A stretch of DNA of 64,000 nt from CAYOYK01 sp964408185 (GTDB lineage Bacteria; Bacillota; Clostridia; Christensenellales; Aristaeellaceae). Under the pieces are notes generated by a model. That model saw nothing but the letters and a program-made list of their open reading frames with translations. It was not told where the DNA came from and ran no database searches. Below are positions 58,192-64,000 of the stretch, piece after piece. A program made the translations under genes and the position numbers. Where the stretch lies: contig CAYOYK010000001.1 in the NCBI GenBank assembly GCA_964408185.1, positions 1-64,000 on the forward strand. The letters run 5' to 3'. The number at the start of each line of letters is the position of its first letter. Within the stretch, counting starts at the first letter, position 1.

Positions 58192-59250
58192 CTAACGTGT
58201 CGCGCAGGCCCGTACAATTTCGTCCAGCTCCTGCCGGTGCGCGTCGATCTCCGCCAGCAGGCGAAGCTGCGTGCGCGCGCGGCGCAGGTTTTGATCCGGC
58301 GCGCTCACCTGATAGTATGCGTCGCCGTTGAAATAGTCGCCCAAAAAGCGCGCCGCCTGCTCGGCCACGATCAGCCGGAAGGCCAGCGGAAGCGTCTCGA
58401 TTTCCAGCGGCGACAGCGCGCATTCCCGCAGGAAGCCCTCGCAGTACGCCCGCACGTAGGGCAGCGAGAGCCGTACCTTGTCCAGCTCCGGCTCATCCTC
58501 GGCGGCGGTACACGCCCCGGAGCGCAGGGAATCGCCAAAATCGTTGCCCGCGAGGCCCGGCATCACCGTGTCCAAATCGATCACGCACAGCGGCTCGCGG
58601 GTGCGCTCGTCCAAAATCACGTTGGATAGCTTCGCGTCGTTATGCGTCACGCGCAGCGGCAGCTCGCCCGCGTCGCGCAGTCGCGTGAGGCCGTCGGCCT
58701 CCGGCTGAAGCGCCAGCAGCAAATCCGCCTCCGCTCTTGCCGACGCGACCCGGCCCGCGCGGTCCTCCCGCACGGCGGCGGCAAAATCGGCAAAGCGGAC
58801 GGGCGTCTCGTGAAAGTTGGGAATGGTCTCGTGCAGCGTCTGGGCGGGAAAATCGGCCAGCAGGCGCTGAAAGCGCCCAAACGCAAGCCCTACCTGACGC
58901 ATGTCGCGCTCGCTCTCCGCCGTCTCCTGACAAAAGCCCCCCTGAATAAAGCGGCTCATGCGCCATACGCCCTCGTCGGTGCGGTGGATGTAGCCGCCGC
59001 CAAGCGCGGGCATGAACGCAAGCACATGGTTGGGCCGCGGATCCTTGGCGCGCAGGTGGTCGGTAATCCGAACGATGTTATCCATCAGCTCGCTAACGTT
59101 CGGGAATATCGCCACGTTGATCTGCTGAAGGATGTAGCGCGCGCCGCCCCGCGTATCCACCAGATACGTGCGGTTGATGTGCCCGCCGCCATGGGCCGTG
59201 CAGGCAATTGGTTCCCCCTCCAGCGCAAAAGCGCGCGCTATGGATAGCAT
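58192..59250 (-). CDS. N-acetylhexosamine 1-kinase-like phosphotransferase
   Basis: 352 residues of the aminoglycoside-phosphotransferase fold, closely following the pattern of Bifidobacterium NahK: FALEG......GGGHINRTYLV, YILQQINVAIFPNVSELM, LRVTHNDAKLSNVILD (catalytic loop with the base Asp), VIDLDTVMPG (Mg site) and RRARTQLRLLAEI at the end. NahK phosphorylates GlcNAc or GalNAc at C1 in the lacto-N-biose/galacto-N-biose pathway. With a divergent GH42 galactosidase, use on host or plant glycans is plausible. The ATG at 59250 follows GGGAGGA. Promoter with extended -10 upstream. Confidence 0.85.
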   Translation of the reverse strand: MLSIARAFALEGEPIACTAHGGGHINRTYLVDTRGGARYILQQINVAIFPNVSELMDNIVRITDHLRAKDPRPNHVLAFMPALGGGYIHRTDEGVWRMSRFIQGGFCQETAESERDMRQVGLAFGRFQRLLADFPAQTLHETIPNFHETPVRFADFAAAVREDRAGRVASARAEADLLLALQPEADGLTRLRDAGELPLRVTHNDAKLSNVILDERTREPLCVIDLDTVMPGLAGNDFGDSLRSGACTAAEDEPELDKVRLSLPYVRAYCEGFLRECALSPLEIETLPLAFRLIVAEQAARFLGDYFNGDAYYQVSAPDQNLRRARTQLRLLAEIDAHRQELDEIVRACATR

Positions 59251-59270
59251 ACGGCATTCCTCCCGATCCA

Positions 59271-59321
59271 ATGCAATTCTTCTTACATTGCATTATACCA
59301 CGTTCGTGTTTTTGATGCAAT
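59271..59321. promoter_or_regulatory. Overlapping divergent promoters with three ATGCAAT boxes
   Basis: Minus strand (kinase): -35 TTGCAT (59315-59320), 17-bp spacer, extended -10 TGGTATAAT (TATAAT at 59292-59297). Plus strand (GH42): -35 TTGCAT (59288-59293), 17-bp spacer, -10 TTTGAT (59311-59316). ATGCAAT occurs at 59271-59277 and 59315-59321, and inverted at 59287-59293, covering promoter elements of both directions. One regulator could control both transcripts. Confidence 0.6.
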
Positions 59322-59393
59322 TCAAATAAAGGGAGCACCCGTCGGTCTGTCGAATGGTCGAAGGCGAAAGCATCAATGCAGGGAGGGCAAAAA

Positions 59394-61436
59394 ATGGCGC
59401 AGTATCCACCGATCCTCAGCGGCGCGAACGGCCTGCTGTACGGCGCAGATTACAACCCGGAGCAATGGATCCGCGTGAAGGATCTCATTTGGAAGCGCGA
59501 CATGGAGCTTGCCAAGGAGGCTCACCTCACCGAGCTGACCGTGGGGATTTTTTCTTGGTCGATGCTGGAGCCGACCGAAAACGATTTTCGTTTTGATTGG
59601 CTGGACGACGTGATGGACATGCTGCACCAAAACGGCATCCGCGCGATACTGGCCACGCCCGGCGGCGCAAGGCCGCCGTGGCTCGCGCAGGCATACCCGG
59701 AGGTGCTGCGCGTCAACGCCTCGCGGCAAAGGGTTCCCTTTGGCGGGCGGCACAACCATTGCTTTACATCGCCCGCCTACCGCGAGCGGGTGCGAATCAT
59801 CGGAGAAAGGCTGGCCGAGCGATACAAGGCCCACCCCGCGCTGGGCATGTGGCACCTTAACAACGAGTACAGCGGCGAATGCCACTGTCCGCTCTGTCAG
59901 GCGGCTTTCCGTCAATGGCTGCAAAAGCGCTACGGCGATATTGACACGCTGAACGACGCATGGTGGAACACATTTTGGAGCAAGCGGTACACGGACTTTG
60001 CGCAGATCGAAAGCCCGTCCCCCATCGGCGAAACCGAGAGCCACGGCCTCACCCTGAGCTGGCGGCGCTTTTGCAGCGACCAGACCGTGGACTTTTGCCG
60101 CGCCGAGGCGGAACCCATGCGGCGTATTACCCCGCAGGTGCCTGTGACCCACAACATGATGAGCACCTGCCCCTCCACGGATTACTTTGCGCTGGGCCGG
60201 GCGCTGGATCGGTCAAGCTGGGACGCGTATCCCGACTGGACGGACACGAACGCGGACGTCGGCCTGTGCTGGGACTATGCCTTCCGGCACGATCTGATGC
60301 GCGGCGTCGGCGGACAGAAGCCGTTCTTGCTGATGGAGAGCTGCCCCACCACGGTCAACTGGCATCCCGTAGACAAGCTGCGCCGCCCCGGCACGCTGTT
60401 TTTGCAGGGGATGCAGGCCGTCGCGCACGGCAGCGACAGCGTACAGTATTTCCAGTTTCGCAAGTCGCGCGGGCAGACCGAAAAGTTTCACGGCGCGATC
60501 CTCGACCACGCGGGCACCGACCAGACCCGTGTGTTCCGCGAGGTGGAGCAGGTCGGCGCGGCGCTGGGAAAGCTCGCCTGCGTAGCGGGCACCGCCCCCG
60601 ACAGCCGCGTCGCGCTGGTGTACGATTGGGAAAACCGCTGGGCGCTGGAGGACGCGCGGTGCCTGTACGTATCCGCCGATAAGGGCTACGAGGAAACCGT
60701 GCGCACGCACCACAGCGCGCTCTGTCAGGCCGGGCTGAGCGTGGATCTCATCGACCAGACGTGCCCGCTCGCGCCCTACAAGCTGGTCGTCGCGCCCATG
60801 TGCTATTTGCTGCGCGCCGGGTTTGCCGAGCGCCTGACCGCTTTTGCGCAGGCGGGCGGCGCCGTCGTGCTGACCTACGTGAGCGGCTGGGTGGACGAAA
60901 ACGATTTATGCTATTTAGGCGGCTTTCCCGGCCCGCTTCGGAAGCTGGCCGGGGTCTGGGCGGAGGAGGACGACGTGCTGCTGCCCGGCGAGCATAACCG
61001 CCTGACCTTCGGCGGCAGGGTCTACCCTACGCGCGAGATTAACGAGATCCTCCACACGCAGGGCGCGGAGGCGCTCAGCGTCTATGAGGGCGAGTTCTAT
61101 GCGGGCGAGCCCGCGCTGACCCGCAACGCCTACGGCAAAGGCCTGTGCTACTACATCGCGGCGCGTACCGAGGCCGACTTTCTGCGCGCCCTCTATGCAA
61201 GCGTCGCGCGCGAGGCCAGCCTCCCCGTCGCGCCGTTTGACTGCGGCGAGAACGTCGGCGTGACGACCCGCGTTGGCGACAGCGAGGACAGCCGCGTGTG
61301 GTTTTTGCTCAACTACGGACGCGCGCCTGAGCGCATCCGCCTGAGCGGACGGTACTTGGACCTGCTTACCGACGAGGCGCTCTCCGGGGAGCTTACCCTG
61401 CCCGTGCGCGGCGTGCGCGTGCTGCGCGCTCTGTGA
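59394..61436 (+). CDS. GH42 beta-galactosidase
   Basis: 680 residues, cytosolic, no signal peptide. TIM barrel with GLLYGADYNPEQW, the acid/base Glu in WHLNNEYSG and the nucleophile Glu in FLLMESCPT, both typical of GH42. The zinc-binding cysteines are seen in CHCPLCQAAF. The trimerisation and C-terminal beta domains follow. GH42 enzymes cleave terminal beta-galactosides, often plant galacto-oligosaccharides or lacto-N-tetraose rather than lactose. GGGAGGG precedes the ATG. It is divergent from the NahK-like kinase. A weak hairpin and a T-run (61461-61466) follow. Confidence 0.94.
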   Translation: MAQYPPILSGANGLLYGADYNPEQWIRVKDLIWKRDMELAKEAHLTELTVGIFSWSMLEPTENDFRFDWLDDVMDMLHQNGIRAILATPGGARPPWLAQAYPEVLRVNASRQRVPFGGRHNHCFTSPAYRERVRIIGERLAERYKAHPALGMWHLNNEYSGECHCPLCQAAFRQWLQKRYGDIDTLNDAWWNTFWSKRYTDFAQIESPSPIGETESHGLTLSWRRFCSDQTVDFCRAEAEPMRRITPQVPVTHNMMSTCPSTDYFALGRALDRSSWDAYPDWTDTNADVGLCWDYAFRHDLMRGVGGQKPFLLMESCPTTVNWHPVDKLRRPGTLFLQGMQAVAHGSDSVQYFQFRKSRGQTEKFHGAILDHAGTDQTRVFREVEQVGAALGKLACVAGTAPDSRVALVYDWENRWALEDARCLYVSADKGYEETVRTHHSALCQAGLSVDLIDQTCPLAPYKLVVAPMCYLLRAGFAERLTAFAQAGGAVVLTYVSGWVDENDLCYLGGFPGPLRKLAGVWAEEDDVLLPGEHNRLTFGGRVYPTREINEILHTQGAEALSVYEGEFYAGEPALTRNAYGKGLCYYIAARTEADFLRALYASVAREASLPVAPFDCGENVGVTTRVGDSEDSRVWFLLNYGRAPERIRLSGRYLDLLTDEALSGELTLPVRGVRVLRAL

Positions 61437-61494
61437 CGCGTAAGCAGGGGCGATTCTCCGTTTTTTCGTGCTTTGCAAAAATCGACAGAATCCC

Positions 61495-61523
61495 TTGTGA
61501 AAACGTTTGCTTTCTGGTAGAAT
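61495..61523 (+). promoter_or_regulatory. Promoter with cre-like operator before the Gfo/Idh gene
   Basis: -35 TTGTGA (61495-61500), 17-bp spacer, extended -10 TGGTAGAAT (TAGAAT at 61518-61523). TGAAAACGTTTGCT at 61498-61511 fits the catabolite-responsive element pattern TGNAANCGNNNNCW and covers the spacer, so CcpA or a LacI-family repressor would block initiation. Confidence 0.6.
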
Positions 61524-61587
61524 AGCCGCAGAAGCCCGCGATGCGCGCGGGTGAATTATTGAGCATCGCACAAGGAGGAAACAAATC

Positions 61588-62676
61588 ATGGCAAAGCGTT
61601 TTCGGGTCGGCATCATCGGGTGCGGCGGCATTGCCAACGGCAAGCATCTGCCCGCCATCAAGGCGGTAGACCGCTCTGATATCGTGGCGTTCTGCGACCT
61701 CGTGGAGGAGCGCGCGCAAAAGGCCGCCAAGGAGTACGGCGTGCCCAACGCCAAGGTGTACGCCGATTATCATGAGCTGCTGAAGGACGAGAGCATCGAT
61801 ATCATCTACGTGCTCACCCCCAACCGCAGTCACGCGCAGATTACCATTGACGCGCTGCACGCGGGCAAGCACGTTCTGTGCGAAAAGCCTATGGCCAAAA
61901 CCGCCGCCGAGGCGCGCGCCATGGTGGAGGCCGCCAAGGAATGCGGCAAGAAGCTGACCATCGGCTATCAGCACCGGCACAAGGCGGAAAGCGATTACCT
62001 GCACGCGGTCATTGAGCGCGGCGATCTGGGCGAGATCTACTATGCCAAGGCGTACGCCATCCGCCGCCGCGGCACGCCGACATGGGGCGTGTTTCTCAAC
62101 GAGTACGAGCAGGGCGGCGGCCCGCTGATCGATATCGGCACGCACAGCTTGGACCTGACGCTCTTTTTGATGAACAACTACAAGCCCCGCATGGTGGTGG
62201 GCACGACGTACAAAAAGGTGGAGCATCCGGAGAGCGGCAACCCGTGGGGCGGCTGGCCGGAGGAATCCCACACGGTGGAGGACGCCGCGTTTGGCTTTGT
62301 GGTCATGGAAAACGGTGCGACCGTTACGCTGGACGCCACGTGGGCGCTTAACACCAGCGAGCCCATCCCGGAGGGAAGCTGCATGCTGTGCGGCACCAAG
62401 GCGGGCGCTCAGATCAAGGGCCGCGAGTGCACCGTGAACAAGGCGGAGTTTGGACGGCTGGAGGTCATCCATCCGGATATGGCGGCGGGCGGCGTCGCGT
62501 TCTTTGACGGCATGCAGGAAACCCCGCCCATCACCGAGCAGCGCCGCTGGCTGGACGCCATTGAGAACGATACCGACCCGCTGGTGCTGCCGGAGCAGGC
62601 CTGCGTGGTGAGCGAGATTTTGGAGGCGATTTACACCTCCGCCAAGACTGGCGAGCCCGTGTATTTTAACAAGTAG
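61588..62676 (+). CDS. Gfo/Idh/MocA-family sugar dehydrogenase
   Basis: A 362-residue NAD(P)-dependent oxidoreductase. The Rossmann N-terminus RVGIIGCGGIANGKHLPAI, the signature VLCEKPMAKTAAEARAM, and IDIGTHSLDLTLFLM at the active site are present. Members oxidise cyclitols, glucose, or amino sugars, or act as reductases. It forms a two-gene operon with the TIM-barrel isomerase (11-base gap); such pairs often serve inositol or keto-sugar routes. AAGGAGG precedes the ATG. Substrate not predictable. Confidence 0.9.
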   Translation: MAKRFRVGIIGCGGIANGKHLPAIKAVDRSDIVAFCDLVEERAQKAAKEYGVPNAKVYADYHELLKDESIDIIYVLTPNRSHAQITIDALHAGKHVLCEKPMAKTAAEARAMVEAAKECGKKLTIGYQHRHKAESDYLHAVIERGDLGEIYYAKAYAIRRRGTPTWGVFLNEYEQGGGPLIDIGTHSLDLTLFLMNNYKPRMVVGTTYKKVEHPESGNPWGGWPEESHTVEDAAFGFVVMENGATVTLDATWALNTSEPIPEGSCMLCGTKAGAQIKGRECTVNKAEFGRLEVIHPDMAAGGVAFFDGMQETPPITEQRRWLDAIENDTDPLVLPEQACVVSEILEAIYTSAKTGEPVYFNK

Positions 62677-62687
62677 GAGGTAAAGCC

Positions 62688-63404
62688 ATGAACATTGGTC
62701 TGCAAATGTATTCTGTGCGGGATGTTACCGAGCACGGCCTGCTGGACGCGCTGCGAAATGTCGCCGCGCTGGGCTACGAGAACGTCGAGTTTGCCGGGTT
62801 CTTTGGCGTGGCCGCCGAGGACGTCAAAAAGGCGCTGGCCGATAACGGCCTGCGCGTCAGCGGCACCCACACCATGCTGGACGAGCTGCGCGACCATTAC
62901 GACGAGACCGTCGCCTACCACAAGGCCATCGGCAACCGCCGCATCATCATTCCATGGGCGGAGCTGGACAGCCAAGCAAAGCTGGACGCGTTCGCGCGCG
63001 ATGCGGAGGCCCTGCTGCCGCGGCTTGCCAAGGAGGGCATCTCGCTTGGCTACCACAACCATTCGCACGAGTTCAAGCCCAACGAGGACGGCTCCCTGAT
63101 TTACGAGACGCTGCTGGCCAAGACCCACTTGCAGATGGAGCTGGATACCTTCTGGGCTTACGCGGCCGGACAGGACCCGCTCGCGCTGATGGAGCGTCTG
63201 CGCGACCGCCTGCCCGTGATCCATCTCAAGGATGGGCTGGCGAACGGTGACGGCAAGCCGCTTGGGCAGGGAACCGCGCCCGTCGCGGCCGTGTACCGCA
63301 AGGCGCTTGAAATGGGCGTGGATGTTGTGATCGAAAGCGAAACCCTCACTCCCGACGGGCTGACCGAGGCCAAGGTGTGCATCGACTACCTGAAAGCGCT
63401 GTAA
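62688..63404 (+). CDS. Sugar phosphate isomerase/epimerase family protein
   Basis: A 238-residue TIM barrel of the xylose-isomerase-like/IolE-IolI type. MNIGLQMYSVRD, GYENVEFAG, GISLGYHNHSHEF, HLQMELDTFWA and VIHLKDG contain the usual metal-binding Glu, His and Asp. This subgroup is normally found beside Gfo/Idh dehydrogenases, as here. GGAGGT precedes the ATG. It is followed by a strong terminator, ending the two-gene operon. Confidence 0.88.
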   Translation: MNIGLQMYSVRDVTEHGLLDALRNVAALGYENVEFAGFFGVAAEDVKKALADNGLRVSGTHTMLDELRDHYDETVAYHKAIGNRRIIIPWAELDSQAKLDAFARDAEALLPRLAKEGISLGYHNHSHEFKPNEDGSLIYETLLAKTHLQMELDTFWAYAAGQDPLALMERLRDRLPVIHLKDGLANGDGKPLGQGTAPVAAVYRKALEMGVDVVIESETLTPDGLTEAKVCIDYLKAL

Positions 63405-63425
63405 GAATAACCAACTTAACAAATT

Positions 63426-63462
63426 GCGGAGGCAAGCGCATTGCTTGCCTCCGCTTTGTTTT
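63426..63462 (+). terminator. Terminator of the dehydrogenase-isomerase operon
   Basis: A perfect 12-bp stem (63426-63437 with 63443-63454) is followed by TTTGTTTT. Confidence 0.9.
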
Positions 63463-63504
63463 GGCTGCTCGCCCGGCGCGTCTCCGCCCAAGCAAGGCCG
63501 CCCG

Positions 63505-64000
63505 TTATCCCCGGCTGTAAAACGACTGGACGGTGCGAATCACCTCGTCGGCCTGCGCCTCGGTAAGTCCGTAGAAGAGCGGCAGACGAACCAAGCGCTC
63601 GCTTTCGCGCGTCGTATAGCGATCCTCGCCGTGGAACTCGCCATACTTCAGCCCGGCCTGCGCGGAATGGAGCGGGATGTAGTGGAACACCGCGCCCACC
63701 CCATGCTCCTTCAGGTAGCGGATCAGCTCGGTACGTTCGCCCAGATCCTTGCATTTGATATAGTACATGTGCGCGTTGTGTTCGCAATCCGGCGGCACGA
63801 CGGGGCGCTCGATGCGCCCGTTTGCTTGCAGGGACTCAAAGGCCTCGTGGTACTGGTTCCAGCGCGCCATGCGCCAAGCGGTAATCGTGTCGCTGTTTTC
63901 CAGCTGCTTGAGCAGATAGGCGGCGTTCAGCTCGCTGGGCAAAATGGACGAGCCAATATCGACCCATGTGTACTTATCCACCTGACCCCGATAAAAGCGG
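63505..64000 (-). CDS. DegT/DnrJ-family sugar aminotransferase, WecE/RffA-like, C-terminal part
   Basis: The frame stays open to the window edge; the visible 164 codons are the C-terminal part. RFYRGQVDKYTWVDIGSSILPSELNAAYL, HNAHMYYIKCKDL, AVFHYIPLHSAQAG, and GEDRYTTRESERLVRLPLFYGL match the TDP-4-keto-6-deoxyglucose 4-aminotransferases (WecE, RffA). These make TDP-Fuc4N-type amino sugars for surface glycans with PLP and glutamate. The PLP-binding Lys lies upstream, outside the window. It shows that a surface-polysaccharide gene group probably begins beyond the right edge. Confidence 0.88.
   Translation of the reverse strand, partial: RFYRGQVDKYTWVDIGSSILPSELNAAYLLKQLENSDTITAWRMARWNQYHEAFESLQANGRIERPVVPPDCEHNAHMYYIKCKDLGERTELIRYLKEHGVGAVFHYIPLHSAQAGLKYGEFHGEDRYTTRESERLVRLPLFYGLTEAQADEVIRTVQSFYSRG

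Noticed and set aside
1..64000. tRNA, rRNA, insertion sequences, phage genes or a toxin-antitoxin pair
   Set aside because: None was recognised on reading both strands; all longer stretches are covered by metabolic or cellular genes.

Overview
The window looks like the chromosome of a GC-rich (near 60% by eye) anaerobic Firmicute of the class Clostridia, probably a gut or sediment type. The pointers are SpoVT next to a SpoVB-like flippase, a MazG/YabN protein, HU and a YabO-like S4 protein (the Bacillus/Clostridium spoVT-yabMN-yabO block), ATP-type PEP carboxykinase, a tungsten aldehyde oxidoreductase, strong AGGAGG ribosome sites and near-consensus sigma-A promoters. Family or genus cannot be set from this piece. 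No rRNA, tRNA, transposase, phage gene or CRISPR array was seen.

Region 1 (1-4200): the end of pckA, then leftward rho (with a long disordered N-terminal extension), a TRM11-like RNA methyltransferase and rpsU with its own promoter. Region 2 (4300-19860) is a tungsten-pterin island. Rightward tupABC (tungstate uptake) runs by start/stop overlaps into moaC and moaA, then a MOSC-MogA fusion. Leftward aor (tungsten aldehyde:ferredoxin oxidoreductase), a MoaD-like sulfur carrier and a polyferredoxin fused to an iron alcohol dehydrogenase form the enzyme operon, with hesA/moeB upstream on the same strand. Rightward moeA1, moeA2-PBP and two FAD oxidoreductases complete it. Together these genes would import tungstate, make the pterin, insert the metal and handle aldehyde redox chemistry. 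No moaE and no mobA are present; mobA is not expected for the AOR-type cofactor. Striking details are a circularly permuted TupA, the ferredoxin-ADH fusion and two candidate structured leader RNAs.

Region 3 (19900-29750): a YtqB-like methyltransferase, then spoVT, spoVB-like, yabN, hup and yabO, and a tightly packed rightward run of ispDF, comEC and holA. Region 4 (29900-35500): a sugar isomerase-like gene and a very large membrane c-di-GMP protein (7TM-PAS-GGDEF-REC-GGDEF-EAL). Region 5 (35600-45000): a UDP-sugar dehydrogenase, a CDF metal exporter, and a leftward operon of a DUF6056-like membrane protein, a GT2 glycosyltransferase, two 4-TM SMR/EamA proteins and trpS. This resembles a GtrABC-type system for adding sugars to surface polymers. 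A YgiQ radical SAM gene follows.

Region 6 (45000-56900): a 2,616-residue NdvB/ChvB-type cyclic glucan synthase, a GT4 glycosyltransferase, a DUF2974 hydrolase, a CE2-like esterase and a six-copy tandem repeat of about 50 bp. Region 7 (56900-63460): guanine deaminase and a NahK-like N-acetylhexosamine kinase going left, and a GH42 beta-galactosidase, a Gfo/Idh dehydrogenase and a TIM-barrel isomerase going right. Overlapping divergent promoters with three ATGCAAT boxes and a cre-like site suggest sugar-controlled expression. The window ends inside a WecE/RffA-type sugar aminotransferase.
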